Source: Mucilaginibacter agri (GTDB lineage: Bacteria > Bacteroidota > Bacteroidia > Sphingobacteriales > Sphingobacteriaceae). Taken from it: a stretch of DNA of 64,000 bases. Shown in pieces: positions 6,770 through 18,238 of this stretch (positions within the stretch are counted from its first letter, which is position 1; each line of letters begins with the position of its first letter). The notes under the pieces are model-generated. The model made no database searches. It was given only the letters and a program-made list of their open reading frames with translations, and was not told the origin of the DNA. The translations under genes were made by a program, and so were the position numbers. The stretch spans positions 434,001 to 498,000 of the forward strand of contig NZ_WWEO01000042.1 in the NCBI RefSeq assembly GCF_009928685.1, written 5' to 3'.

Positions 6770-7939
6770 TTATTGCCAAAATGTGGGTTTTTTGTTGATA
6801 CCTCTTAAAGTACAGTCTGCACAGATTGGCGAGGTGCTCACATACCCTAATACTACGGCCATACCGAATGGATATAATGGGATCCTAAGTCCGGTATAAA
6901 TATAGTTTGCCACATCATTTACCTCTCCATGGGTCATTGGATGACTATACCACATAGAATCCGTTTGACAGGCATAAACATCTGGCGAGAAATACGATTT
7001 GGGTAGCTGCTCTTTTTTGATAAAAATTCTTTGCGAGGAAAATGTACCAACGCTTATATAGCCTACCACTACCTCTGCAGGTGAATTAACATTGTGGATA
7101 TTACCCTGCATCTGCGACGGCTGAGCATCAAAAATGCTCCCTAGCTGCTCGGTGTTCTTTTGCATGTTGGTCCAAAAAGCGAAAGCCTCCTTAGTTAATG
7201 CATATTGTTTAACCAGTATGCTATAGTCAACGCTCAATTTCTCCGAATTAGGCAGGATAGTAGTAACGGGTGCCTGGTAAATAACATCCTCACTTAATTT
7301 GGCCGAAGAGGCAAGGTTAACATGGCTCGAAACACTGCTTTGCCAGCAGGTATGCACATCGTCGGTAATCATGTTACGGGGAACAACAACGTTATTCACC
7401 GATTTGTAAAACGACTGGTATGGCGTTTGAAACTCCCATGTATCAACGTAACCGTACTTATAATAGATTGTCTTATTGTTCGGATCGTGAGTATTGGCGT
7501 AAATCACTAGCTGATTGTCATCGGCCTTCCATCCGAGGCTGTCAATAGGCGGAGATAGTTTAACTTCCACATAATCTGACAGATAGGTGCTATTTCCTGT
7601 TTTTATCCGCAGTCTGTATTTATTGGCTGTCGGTAATACATGGCCTACGGAAAAATATTTACCCTTACCCAGTTCTGTTAAATTATAGGTGCTGCCACCA
7701 TCGCCTTCGACAGATAAAATAGCACCTAATTCAGGTTTTAATATGGTAGAATCGTTTAACTTAACTGTGCGGCTTAATGTAATAATAGTGCTGTCGGCGC
7801 TGCTATTAATCAAACCTTCTACCACCAGATTATTGCCGTTGCTGCTAGTTGTGGGTGGCGTATAAACTTCGCGGCAGGCCACCACAACCAATGCTATTGC
7901 AAAGATTAATAAATACCCATTTATCTTCTTAATCACCAT
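6770..7939 (-). CDS. DUF4249 lipoprotein, first tandem copy
   Basis: A 389-residue lipoprotein with lipobox ALVVAC near residue 22, so anchored after Cys. A GTG at 7942 is in frame, but the ATG at 7939 is the more likely start, four bases past the TAG of the TonB receptor gene. It has the DUF4249 layout: an N-terminal beta domain with 'YTPPTTSSNGNNLVVEGLIN' (about 26-45), a 'YRLRIKT' strand, a 'YALTKEAFAFW' helix and a Cys pair near the end (ICADC). Placed directly behind the receptor, it is likely the surface or periplasmic subunit that works with it. Strong identity to the next gene indicates a recent duplication or gene conversion. Confidence 0.92.
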   Translation of the reverse strand: MVIKKINGYLLIFAIALVVVACREVYTPPTTSSNGNNLVVEGLINSSADSTIITLSRTVKLNDSTILKPELGAILSVEGDGGSTYNLTELGKGKYFSVGHVLPTANKYRLRIKTGNSTYLSDYVEVKLSPPIDSLGWKADDNQLVIYANTHDPNNKTIYYKYGYVDTWEFQTPYQSFYKSVNNVVVPRNMITDDVHTCWQSSVSSHVNLASSAKLSEDVIYQAPVTTILPNSEKLSVDYSILVKQYALTKEAFAFWTNMQKNTEQLGSIFDAQPSQMQGNIHNVNSPAEVVVGYISVGTFSSQRIFIKKEQLPKSYFSPDVYACQTDSMWYSHPMTHGEVNDVANYIYTGLRIPLYPFGMAVVLGYVSTSPICADCTLRGINKKPTFWQ

Positions 7940-7942
7940 CAC

Positions 7943-10702
7943 CTAAAATCTAATATTGTAGTTAATAAAAGGTATCGGGTTAGCAAATATAGATAGCTTG
8001 TAACTATTGATAACGCCGTTCTCCTGCACAAAGAAGGTAGAGTAGGCATTTTTGCGCCCTGTTAAATTATATACACCGAATGTCCAAGAGTTGTGTGTAC
8101 GCTGATGTACTTTATGATTGCCATCCACATTCAAAGAAAAATCCATGCGGAAGTAGTCTGGAATACGGTACTCGTTCCTGTCTGAGTATAATACGCGCTC
8201 GGCACCGTCATAATAATAGCGGGATACAGGTAGCGTAATTGGCCTGCCTGTGCTGTAGGTGGTGTTTAATGATACGCTGTAACGGTGGGTAAATTTATAA
8301 TTGCCGGTAAAATTAACTGCGTGTGGTTTATCAAAATTGGCAGGGTAGTAGGCTCCACCATTAATCAATTCGCCAGCGTTAGGGTCATCCTGTTTTAAGA
8401 AGGTGCGCGAATAGGTGTAGCTTAACCATCCATTAAGTTTTCCGGCGTTCTTTTTTACAAAAAACTCTACGCCATAAGCTTTACCCTTGGTTTCTATTAC
8501 GTCTGTTTCGATATGATGGTTTAACACCAGGGTTGCTCCGCTTTTATAATCGAGGTAGTCGCTGAGGCGTTTGTAGTAAACCTCAACAGATGTTTCGATG
8601 GTGTTCGATTTCAGGTTTTTGTAGATACCGAATGATACCTGGTCGCCGTATTGCGGTTTAATGTTAGGATCGCTAAGTTGGTATACATCCGTAGGCGAAA
8701 TGGCTGTTGTGTTTGATAACAGGTGCAGATATTGCCTTAACGTATTGTACCCTGCCTTTATGGAGAAATCTGGGCTAAGGCTATACCTGGCAGAAAGGCG
8801 GATTTCCGGGCCTTTGTAAGTTTTGATCACTTTTCCGCTACTGTAATGTACGCTGTCTACCAGGTTAATACTTTCTTTTGGTAAACCGGGTGCATAGTAG
8901 TTAACAGTATGTGGCCCGAGGTAGTTATATAGCGAATATCTTAAACCTGCATTAATAGTTAGGTTGCTGGTAACATCCCATTTATCACCCAGATAAATAG
9001 CACTTTCAAGCGCCTGTTGAGCAGGCACAACATCTGGTGTTAATAATGATTCGTTACCCAGTGGTTGGTTTGAGCCGGGGTTAAGCTTATAATAAATGGA
9101 GCTCAAACCAAAATCAACCGTGTGGTTAGTGCTTGGGTAATAAGTAAAATCGGCCTTAAAATTAGTCTGGTTAACGTTAAAGTTAAGCTTGTAAGCATCA
9201 ACAGGGTTAACATCACTGCTTACATTATAATCATATCTGTCGTAACCGCCCGTAATTACGCTGTATAACTTATTGCTAAAGTTGTGTTTCCATTTCAGCG
9301 CTATGTTTTTGTTATTATAGCCATAAGCGGTATCGCTGTTCAATTTAAAATTGTCGTGGCTGAGATAGGTAGTTAGATAAATGTTGTTCTTCGCATTTAT
9401 CTCATGGCTTAGATTAAAGTTAATATCGTAAAAAGACACACTGCTATTACGGTAATCTTTGGGAAGTGTGCTCAGCAACCAATCGGCATAAGTGGTTCGC
9501 GCGCCAAAAATAAACGACGTGCGGTTAGAGTCGATAGGCCCTTCTATGCTTACTCTGCTGGTAATTAGGCCAATACCGGCCGAACCGGTGAATTTCTTTT
9601 TGTTGCCTTCGCGGTCGGTTACATCGAGTACAGATGATAGCCTGCCTCCAAATTTTTCCGGAATGCTGCTCTTGTATAACTGGATATCTTTAACGATATC
9701 CGGATCAAATGCAGAGAAAAACCCGAAAAAGTGCGACGGGTTATAAATGGTCATGTCGTTCAGCAAGATAAGGTTCTGGTCTGCAGCACCACCGCGCACG
9801 TTAAATCCGGTTGTTGCTTCACCTACCGATTGAACACCCGGTAAGGTTAGTACAACACGTAAAATGTCGGGTTCGCCAAAAACGGCCGGCACTTGCTTAA
9901 TGCTGGCAATATCTAGCCGGGTTACACCCAGCTCTGTACGGCGCACATTGGCCACTTTGTCGGCTGATATTTTTACTTCTTTGAGAGTAGTTACCTGTTC
10001 CTGCAGTTCGATGTTCAGTTTACCATCGCTGTATAGAGCAATCTGGCGACGGGCATCACGCATACCGAGGCCCTTTATTACCAATGTATGCCTGCCCCGA
10101 GGTATGTTAAGGCTATAATAGCCAAATTGATCAGTAGCCACGCCCGACTTAGTTTCGGGTACGTAAATACTTGCACCTACAATCGGCTCACCCGATTTAA
10201 TATCGCGCAGGTAACCGGCAAGTACGGCGTTGCCGCTTTTAAACGTGTTGGTTTTTATACCAATGTCATATATCTTGTTTTCGGTAGTGGCGTTGGCTAC
10301 GTTCTTATCTGCAGCTGCACCCAAAGTAAAAGCAGCCAGATTTTGTTCGCTCGATAGGCTGCTCGCATCTCTGTCGGCAAAACTGGTGGCAACCTCGGTA
10401 GTAATGGTTCGGCCTTTGGTTAAGAATATCCGCTGACCATCAATAGCAAAATGGAAACTGGTGTTTTTAAATACGGTGGTAAGCACATTTTCAACCCTCT
10501 CGTTGTTGACGTTTAGCGTAACCCGCAAACTATCAAACTGTGGCTGCGAGTAGAAGAAATGGAATGTGGTTTGCCGTTCAATTTCTGTAACAAGCTGATG
10601 GATGTTTGCCTGCTGAAAATTAGCTGATATCAGGTTGTTTTGGGCAAAAACCTGGCTATAACTTAAAATAAAGCAGAAAACCAGTGGGTAAAGTTTTCTC
10701 AT
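7943..10702 (-). CDS. TonB-dependent outer membrane receptor with STN domain
   Basis: A 919-residue outer-membrane transporter. Order of parts: signal peptide 1-21 (VFAQ); STN (secretin/TonB N-terminal) domain about 28-95; linker; carboxypeptidase-regulatory-like domain about 157-235 ('AGYLRDIKSGEPIVGASIYV'); plug about 260-370 with 'GFNVRGGAADQNLILLNDMT'; and a beta-barrel to the C-terminal Phe. The STN domain in this class usually signals to a FecR-type anti-sigma factor, but no sigma/anti-sigma pair is present in the window. Its ATG overlaps the stop of the upstream gene (TAATG at 10702). With two DUF4249 lipoproteins and the MG2/plug-like protein behind it, this is a nutrient-uptake operon; the substrate cannot be read from sequence. 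Confidence 0.95.
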   Translation of the reverse strand: MRKLYPLVFCFILSYSQVFAQNNLISANFQQANIHQLVTEIERQTTFHFFYSQPQFDSLRVTLNVNNERVENVLTTVFKNTSFHFAIDGQRIFLTKGRTITTEVATSFADRDASSLSSEQNLAAFTLGAAADKNVANATTENKIYDIGIKTNTFKSGNAVLAGYLRDIKSGEPIVGASIYVPETKSGVATDQFGYYSLNIPRGRHTLVIKGLGMRDARRQIALYSDGKLNIELQEQVTTLKEVKISADKVANVRRTELGVTRLDIASIKQVPAVFGEPDILRVVLTLPGVQSVGEATTGFNVRGGAADQNLILLNDMTIYNPSHFFGFFSAFDPDIVKDIQLYKSSIPEKFGGRLSSVLDVTDREGNKKKFTGSAGIGLITSRVSIEGPIDSNRTSFIFGARTTYADWLLSTLPKDYRNSSVSFYDINFNLSHEINAKNNIYLTTYLSHDNFKLNSDTAYGYNNKNIALKWKHNFSNKLYSVITGGYDRYDYNVSSDVNPVDAYKLNFNVNQTNFKADFTYYPSTNHTVDFGLSSIYYKLNPGSNQPLGNESLLTPDVVPAQQALESAIYLGDKWDVTSNLTINAGLRYSLYNYLGPHTVNYYAPGLPKESINLVDSVHYSSGKVIKTYKGPEIRLSARYSLSPDFSIKAGYNTLRQYLHLLSNTTAISPTDVYQLSDPNIKPQYGDQVSFGIYKNLKSNTIETSVEVYYKRLSDYLDYKSGATLVLNHHIETDVIETKGKAYGVEFFVKKNAGKLNGWLSYTYSRTFLKQDDPNAGELINGGAYYPANFDKPHAVNFTGNYKFTHRYSVSLNTTYSTGRPITLPVSRYYYDGAERVLYSDRNEYRIPDYFRMDFSLNVDGNHKVHQRTHNSWTFGVYNLTGRKNAYSTFFVQENGVINSYKLSIFANPIPFINYNIRF

Positions 10703-11427
10703 TAATTATTGCTTATTTGGTCGTAGTATGATACTGCGCTTACTATTGCCAGTTCTTTATTTTTCTTGAAGTTCGATCGATTGGCTCTCACGTATTTCTG
10801 CACCTCTTTTTTATGTGTTTTTAAGAGGCCGTCTATATCGCTGGGAGAGCTTACTTTATAATATTGATTGTTTATACCTACATAATAATATGTATGGTAT
10901 TCGTATTCCTTTTCTAACTTATCTAACGAGCTGGAATTTTGTACTACCATTTTTCGTTTAACCAGTACCTGAGATTTTCCTTTATAGAGTTCGTCAAAAA
11001 AACCATCCATATCGGGTTTGTCGGGCACGGTAATAAAATGATGCCCGTCTATATCAAAAGCAGAGACACGTGGGGTCATTAGGTTGTAAGACGAAAAGTT
11101 ATTGTACAGCAGGCTGATCAACTGGTCTTTGTACATGTCGTACTTTAAACGGGTGCCAGGGTAAGGAACCCCATCGTAGATAACGGAACCTGTTATCCAA
11201 TCGGGCGAACTAAAAAGGGCGCTCCCTTTAACGATAATGTTATTTGGCTCATAAACAGGCCCGTTGTACAGGTTAGACTGTTGGCCTATGCCGGCATGGT
11301 ATTGCTGTATCAGTTTGTCTTTTATGGTGGTATTAGACAAGCTATCCGAAGCAGATTGTGCTTTGACAAAAAGTACCCAGGAAGAAATGAATGCGGTGGT
11401 AAAAAATCTTTTTATAATGTGATGCAT
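10702..11427 (-). CDS. Exported hypothetical protein, first gene of the TonB operon
   Basis: A 241-residue protein. I use ATG 11427 (MHHIIKRFFTTAF...), which gives a good signal peptide ending at VKAQS; the open frame extends 32 codons further upstream but that part is not signal-like. The mature part is a mixed alpha/beta sequence with 'FSSPDWITGSVIYDGVPYPG' and 'HHFITVPDKPDMDGFFDELY', and a Lys-rich C-terminal helix. No family was recognised. It overlaps the TonB receptor start by one base pair group (TAATG), so it is co-transcribed and probably part of the same envelope system. Confidence 0.85.
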   Translation of the reverse strand: MHHIIKRFFTTAFISSWVLFVKAQSASDSLSNTTIKDKLIQQYHAGIGQQSNLYNGPVYEPNNIIVKGSALFSSPDWITGSVIYDGVPYPGTRLKYDMYKDQLISLLYNNFSSYNLMTPRVSAFDIDGHHFITVPDKPDMDGFFDELYKGKSQVLVKRKMVVQNSSSLDKLEKEYEYHTYYYVGINNQYYKVSSPSDIDGLLKTHKKEVQKYVRANRSNFKKNKELAIVSAVSYYDQISNN

Positions 11428-11751
11428 TAGGTAACTACTTTTCGAAAGTAATATACTTATACTTATCCGGCAAAGACTTATAAGTAATAAAGTATTTACA
11501 TTTATGACGAAATTTCTTAACAAAACGCTACAATAAGTAAGTGTGGAATTGAAATAATTTTAAAATAGCCTGCAACTGCGTAATAGTGTTGCACATTTAA
11601 GATTGAGCCTGCTTTTAATTGCCTTAATCAAGGTTTTTTAAATTTTTCTTGCTATCATTAAGTTTTTCGGGAACAATGCCGCTAATAGCCCCCGTTAGTG
11701 CAGAGATGCTTTTCTTTGGCTTCCGATGAATTTGCTTTATATATTTATTTA

Positions 11752-12996
11752 ATGGAAATACAAGAGATCATAACCATCACCATAGTACTTTCGGCTGTAT
11801 TTGCTTACGTTAATCATCGCTTGCTTAAATGGCCTCCTACGGTGGGCATTATGGCAATTTCGCTTGTTATATGCATTATTTTACTCACGTTCGGATCTAA
11901 GTCTTTTATTTCTGTTAAGGCAATTCAGCTGGCAACCTCGGTTGATTTTCAGAATGTACTAATGAATTTCATGCTAAGCTTTCTGTTGTTTGCGGGCGCG
12001 ATACATATAGATCTTGCAAAGCTTAAAAAAGAGCGATGGCCAGTGCTGTTGCTGGCAACTTTAGGTATACTAATATCCACATTTTTAGTGGGCGGGGCGG
12101 TATGCTATCTGTTTAAACTCTTCGGCTCGCCTATTCCATTTATTTACTGCCTGCTTTTTGGTTCGTTGATTTCACCAACGGACCCCATCGCGGTGCTTGC
12201 CATATTGAAGGAGGCAAAAATTCCGGAGTCATTAGAGATAAAAATATCGGGCGAGTCGTTATTTAATGACGGCGTGGCAGTGGTTATTTTTATCACCATA
12301 GCCGAAATAGCAGGTACGGGTACCGAACATTTTTCGCTATTGGCCACTGGTAAGCTGTTTTTACAGGAGGCGGGTGGCGGACTCGCTTTTGGGGCGTTAC
12401 TAGGGTATATTGGTTTTTGGGCGCTACGTTCGGTCGACGATTATAAAGTAGAGCTGCTGATTACCCTTGCTGTAGTAATGGGTGGATATTATACAGCGGG
12501 CGAATTACATATTTCGGGCCCGTTAGCTATGGTTGTGGCGGGGCTTATAACAGGTAATAAGGTTAAAGCGGAAGCCATGTCGGATATCTCCCGCGATTAC
12601 GTAGGTAAATTTTGGGAGCTGATAGATGAAGTGCTTAATGCCATATTATTTATGCTGATCGGCTTAGAAATGCTGATCATCAAAATAGATAAGTCGACAT
12701 TGATTATTGGTTTTATCTGCATAATAATAACGCTGTTTGCGAGGTGGGTATCGGTAATATTTCCAGTGGTTTTATTAAAGTGGAACAAAATAGCCTTTGA
12801 GAAAAACGCTGTTGCTATACTCACATGGGGCGGCTTACGAGGCGGCCTATCTGTAGCTATGGCGCTGTCATTGAGTACTGAAATGCACCGAGATGAGTTT
12901 GTGCTCATTACCTATATGATTGTTGTGTTCTCGATTATAGTACAGGGCTTAACCATTGGCAAAATTGCCAGGAGATTACAAGGAGCAAATGGGTAA
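11752..12996 (+). CDS. Na+/H+ antiporter (CPA1 family)
   Basis: A 414-residue inner-membrane exchanger with about eleven to twelve hydrophobic segments. The diagnostic 'GESLFNDGVAVVIF' segment carries the ND pair that binds the cation in NhaP/NHE-type antiporters, and 'SPTDPIAVLAILKEAKIP' just before it matches the family too. I start at ATG 11752 (MEIQEII); 18 codons more are open upstream but are not membrane-like. It lacks the long cytoplasmic regulatory tail of some relatives. Its last codons overlap the next gene (ATGGGTAA at 12989-12996), so the pair is translated together. Probable role: pH and sodium homeostasis. Confidence 0.93.
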   Translation: MEIQEIITITIVLSAVFAYVNHRLLKWPPTVGIMAISLVICIILLTFGSKSFISVKAIQLATSVDFQNVLMNFMLSFLLFAGAIHIDLAKLKKERWPVLLLATLGILISTFLVGGAVCYLFKLFGSPIPFIYCLLFGSLISPTDPIAVLAILKEAKIPESLEIKISGESLFNDGVAVVIFITIAEIAGTGTEHFSLLATGKLFLQEAGGGLAFGALLGYIGFWALRSVDDYKVELLITLAVVMGGYYTAGELHISGPLAMVVAGLITGNKVKAEAMSDISRDYVGKFWELIDEVLNAILFMLIGLEMLIIKIDKSTLIIGFICIIITLFARWVSVIFPVVLLKWNKIAFEKNAVAILTWGGLRGGLSVAMALSLSTEMHRDEFVLITYMIVVFSIIVQGLTIGKIARRLQGANG

Positions 12997-14326
12997 AATA
13001 TTAGCAAACATAAAGAAGTTTTTGTCCTTCCGGTTCAATTTACAGGAGGGAAGGGCTACTGATGCAGAAATTAAAGACAGTATTGTTAGTAATGTTGTTT
13101 TTAAAGGGGTAAACCTTTGGGCGCTTATCTTCGCCATCTTCATTGCGTCAATTGGTCTTAACGTAAATTCAACTGCGGTAATTATTGGCGCCATGCTGAT
13201 ATCCCCCATTATGGGGCCGATAATGGGCGTGGGCCTGGGCATCGGTATCAACGATCTCGATTTGGTTAAACGAGGATTGATGAACCTCCTTGTAGCCACT
13301 TTAATCGGTATAATAACATCTACAATTTACTTCTCTGTTACGCCCTTACACGAGGCACAATCAGAATTATTGGCCCGTACTTTACCCTCGGTATGGGATG
13401 TTTTTATTGCCTTTTTTGGTGGTGCAGCCGGTATGGTTGCGGCCTCGCGAAAGGAGAAGAGCAATGTAATACCTGGCGTAGCCATTGCCACGGCGTTAAT
13501 GCCACCATTGTGTACCGCAGGCTTCGGTATAGCGACTGGCAATTGGTATTATGTTTTAGGTGCGCTTTACCTGTATTTTATTAACAGCGTATTTATTGCC
13601 ATTGCCACCTTTGTAATATCGCGGTACATCAAAATGCGTAAAAAGCATTTGGCCGATGCCGGGCAGGAGAAAAAGGTTAATCGCTACATTATCATTATTG
13701 TAGTGATAACTATTCTGCCAAGTATATTGATGGCCTATCGCATAGCCGATCGAAGTATTTTTGAAACTAATGCCCGCAGGTTTGTAGAAGAAGAGTTTAA
13801 GTTTAAAAATACGCAGGTAATATCCAAAGCTTTTCACTATAATCTTAAGCGGATAGATCTGTTGTTGATAGGTAAAGATCTTAAGCCAGAAAAGATAGAT
13901 TCATTATCTAAAGATTTGGCTAACTATAATTTAAAAGGCATAAAGCTAAATATCAGGCAAGGCCTCGATGCAGGCGAGCACATTGATATTTCGCAGATTA
14001 AGGCTAGTATTTTGGATGAGGTTTATGCCACGCAATTTAAAGGGGATACGGTTACCGATACAATTGTAAGAACTACTTCGCCCTCGAAACTATCGAAAGA
14101 CACCGCTGTGTTTAACGAGTTGAAGGTTTTATATCCAACTATACAATCATTTGGCATTAACCAAACGGTTGTTTACCACACCGATAAAACCAAAGCAGAC
14201 ACTGTTAAACTGGTTCTTGCAACTTTTAAAACCCCTATTGCCGATGCCGACCGCAAAAGAATGCAAGCCTGGTTATCAGTAAGATATAAAGCGCCCAAAT
14301 TGAGATTGCTCATTGACGGAAAATAA
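12989..14326 (+). CDS. DUF389 membrane protein
   Basis: A 445-residue protein of the DUF389 family, inner membrane, function unknown. I start at ATG 12989 because AAGGAG lies six bases upstream and the frame overlaps the antiporter stop. Residues about 45-230 hold five to six membrane segments with the family signature 'VIIGAMLISPIMGPIMG' and 'NVIPGVAIATALMPPLC'. A soluble C-terminal part follows (about 260-445), with a further hydrophobic segment near 230-250. Coupling to a Na+/H+ antiporter and an amino-acid permease suggests an ion or osmotic role, but that is inference from context only. Confidence 0.92.
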   Translation: MGKILANIKKFLSFRFNLQEGRATDAEIKDSIVSNVVFKGVNLWALIFAIFIASIGLNVNSTAVIIGAMLISPIMGPIMGVGLGIGINDLDLVKRGLMNLLVATLIGIITSTIYFSVTPLHEAQSELLARTLPSVWDVFIAFFGGAAGMVAASRKEKSNVIPGVAIATALMPPLCTAGFGIATGNWYYVLGALYLYFINSVFIAIATFVISRYIKMRKKHLADAGQEKKVNRYIIIIVVITILPSILMAYRIADRSIFETNARRFVEEEFKFKNTQVISKAFHYNLKRIDLLLIGKDLKPEKIDSLSKDLANYNLKGIKLNIRQGLDAGEHIDISQIKASILDEVYATQFKGDTVTDTIVRTTSPSKLSKDTAVFNELKVLYPTIQSFGINQTVVYHTDKTKADTVKLVLATFKTPIADADRKRMQAWLSVRYKAPKLRLLIDGK

Positions 14327-14391
14327 ATTTAAAACCAATGTTATTAAACGGATATTGAGCATATAGCAAACCAGCAACTAATAAGTTTAAA

Positions 14392-16137
14392 ATGAGCGAG
14401 GTAAAAAGCAATATTCATAAACTAAACCAGTTGCAGGCAACGGCTATCTGCGGTAACGATATCAGTTCTTCGTGCCTGTACGTTTCGGCGCTTACTATTA
14501 TTTACGCAGGGCAATATGCCTGGGTTTCGTTGTTAATAGTGGCTCTCGTACTTTATTTATTCCGCAAAATATATGGCGAAGTGGTGGGGGCGCTGCCCTT
14601 AAACGGTGGGGCATATAATGTGCTGCTTAATACAGCTTCAAAGCGGCTGGCCTCGGTTGCGGCTTGTCTTACTATTCTTTCCTATATGGCTACGGCTGTA
14701 ATTTCGGCACACGAGGCCATGTACTATCTCAGTGATATTCACAGTATTCCCTTAATACCATCAACCATACTTTTGCTGGCTATTTTTATGATGCTGGCTA
14801 TTATAGGTATCGGCGAATCGGCCATCGTGGCAGTTATTATTTTTATTCTGCATTTGGTTTCACTTTCTTCGCTGGTATTGGCTGGCATTTGGTATTTACT
14901 ACATAACGGCTGGCATATCTTTACCTATAACTGGCAGCAACCGGTTGCCTCAGGAAGTTTGGTTAAGGCATTATTTTTTGGCTTCTCTGCCGCGATGCTA
15001 GGCATTTCAGGCTTCGAAAGTTCGGCTAATTTTGTGGAGGAGCAGCAGATTGGCGTTTTCAGAAAAACCCTTCGCAATATGTGGGCAGTGGTTAGCTTCT
15101 TTAATCCGGTAATTGCTTTACTGGCCTTAAGTATTATTCCTTTGGGTGTGATTGGTAGCCATCAGGAATCTTTGTTATCGTTTATGGGGCAATCTACAGG
15201 CGGGGCCTGGCTCGGGCATCTGATCTCGATAGATGCGGTATTGGTTTTAAGTGGTGCTGTGCTTACCTCATATGTAGGGGTAACAGGGTTAGCTGAACGC
15301 ATTACGCTCGACCGGATATTACCCAATTTTCTGCTGGCCAAAAACAAGCGGGGCATTAGCTATCGTATTGTAGTCGGTTTTTTTGTGATGTGTGTTTCTA
15401 TACTGCTAGTTACCCGTGGCAACCTGGCTGATCTGGCCGGGGTTTACACGTTTTCGTTTTTAACGGTAATGGCTTTATTTGGGATTGGAAACTTGCTGTT
15501 AAAAATAAAGCGCAGAAAGCTGCCACGTCCGGAGAAAGCGCCAATATTGTCAGTTATGCTTGCTGTAGCGCTGATTATAGCAGCCTTCTTTGGCAATATG
15601 AAACTTAATTTGGTTTCGTTTTACGTGTTTATAAAATATCTGATTCCAGCATTACTGTTTACAACGGTGATGCTTAACCGGGCACGGATTATACGCGCCA
15701 TTATTTACATGCTTAAATATTTGTACCGCCCCTTCAGAGGGTTTGCGGTGGTAAGCAATAAGTGGCTGGAGCGAACGTTGGTTAAAGTTAATTCGCAGGA
15801 ATTAGTGTTCTTTACCAAAGGCGACAACGTAGAAACCATTAATAATGTACTGATGTATATTGAGGGTAACGAAACCACGAAGAAACTTAAGATTGTAAAT
15901 GTAAAAGAACATGGCACCAATAATGCCGCTTTAAAGAAAGATGTGGAGGTATTGGATAGGGCATATCCACACATAACGATTGATTTTATAGAACTCGAAG
16001 GTGCTTTCGGCCCCGAGCTTATCCAGCAACTATCTAACGACTGGCATATCCCCAAAAACTTTATGTTCATCGGGTCGCCGGGCAACAGGTTTCCTTACCA
16101 GGTATCCGAGCTGGGCGGAGTTCGGTTGATTATGTGA
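14392..16137 (+). CDS. APC-family amino acid permease with a soluble C-terminal domain
   Basis: A 581-residue permease of the amino acid-polyamine-organocation superfamily. About twelve membrane segments span residues 20-440; the first contains 'LQATAICGNDISSSCLYVSA', equivalent to the substrate-binding unwound helix. The last 130 residues are hydrophilic and alpha/beta in pattern ('ELVFFTKGDNVETINNVLMY'), an extension not found in minimal APC permeases and possibly a regulatory domain. It follows the DUF389 gene by 65 bases on the same strand and ends at a strong terminator (16149-16188). The substrate is not determined. Confidence 0.9.
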   Translation: MSEVKSNIHKLNQLQATAICGNDISSSCLYVSALTIIYAGQYAWVSLLIVALVLYLFRKIYGEVVGALPLNGGAYNVLLNTASKRLASVAACLTILSYMATAVISAHEAMYYLSDIHSIPLIPSTILLLAIFMMLAIIGIGESAIVAVIIFILHLVSLSSLVLAGIWYLLHNGWHIFTYNWQQPVASGSLVKALFFGFSAAMLGISGFESSANFVEEQQIGVFRKTLRNMWAVVSFFNPVIALLALSIIPLGVIGSHQESLLSFMGQSTGGAWLGHLISIDAVLVLSGAVLTSYVGVTGLAERITLDRILPNFLLAKNKRGISYRIVVGFFVMCVSILLVTRGNLADLAGVYTFSFLTVMALFGIGNLLLKIKRRKLPRPEKAPILSVMLAVALIIAAFFGNMKLNLVSFYVFIKYLIPALLFTTVMLNRARIIRAIIYMLKYLYRPFRGFAVVSNKWLERTLVKVNSQELVFFTKGDNVETINNVLMYIEGNETTKKLKIVNVKEHGTNNAALKKDVEVLDRAYPHITIDFIELEGAFGPELIQQLSNDWHIPKNFMFIGSPGNRFPYQVSELGGVRLIM

Positions 16138-16148
16138 TAAAGTATAAA

Positions 16149-16188
16149 AAAACAAAGCCCTTCCGAATTTTCGAAAGGGCTTTGTTTT
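16149..16188. terminator. Bidirectional terminator between APC permease and ABC-F genes
   Basis: A long stem (AAAACAAAGCCCTT at 16149-16162 with its complement at 16175-16188, extended by CGA/TCG beyond one mismatch) has an A-run before and T-run after. It separates two convergent genes. Confidence 0.85.
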
Positions 16189-16203
16189 AAACTATCTTGT
16201 GGC

Positions 16204-17841
<1,638 letters not shown>

Positions 17842-17856
17842 TTATCTTATTTGCTG

Positions 17857-17864
17857 CAAAGGTA
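17857..17864 (-). promoter_or_regulatory. -7 promoter box for the ABC-F gene
   Basis: The minus strand reads TACCTTTG, a full match to TAnnTTTG, about 24 bases before the ATG at 17832. The -33 element is not clear. Confidence 0.5.
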
Positions 17865-18097
17865 CGTTAAATAACAGTATTTTATAAGATTAGCCGTTAA
17901 AACGCTGTTTTTATAACACTTTTTTAATAAAGTGTTCATATTAGATTTATTATCGTACACCGCTGGGTTGTAAAGTTTATTAACTAATAAGTAACTTAGA
18001 AAACAAAACTCCCGTAATACTGCTTTATAAACTTAACCGACTATAAATACTGGAATAACGTTTGCATAACCTATTCTGAATTTAAACAAATAATAAG

Positions 18098-18178
18098 ATG
18101 ATGGGATTAATTATTGGCCTTGTTGTAGTAAACATCGTAGTTGCTATTTACAGAGTCGACAAAAGAAAAGTTTACTAA
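18098..18178 (+). CDS. Possible 26-residue single-span membrane peptide
   Basis: An ATG-ATG start at 18098 opens a 26-codon frame ending in TAA at 18176-18178. The product is almost one hydrophobic helix ('MGLIIGLVVVNIVVAIY') with a basic tail (RVDKRKVY), the look of a small inner-membrane protein with Nin-Cout topology by the positive-inside rule being uncertain. It lies in an otherwise gene-free stretch of 460 bases and is followed 60 bases later by a perfect 14-bp terminator oriented for this strand, which argues for a real transcription unit. No family is known to me. An alternative is a non-coding RNA ending at the same terminator. Confidence 0.5.
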   Translation: MMGLIIGLVVVNIVVAIYRVDKRKVY

Positions 18179-18238
18179 ATAGTAAAGCTGTTTAATTGAT
18201 ATGATGGGTTCATAGTCGATTAAACAAATATATATAGC

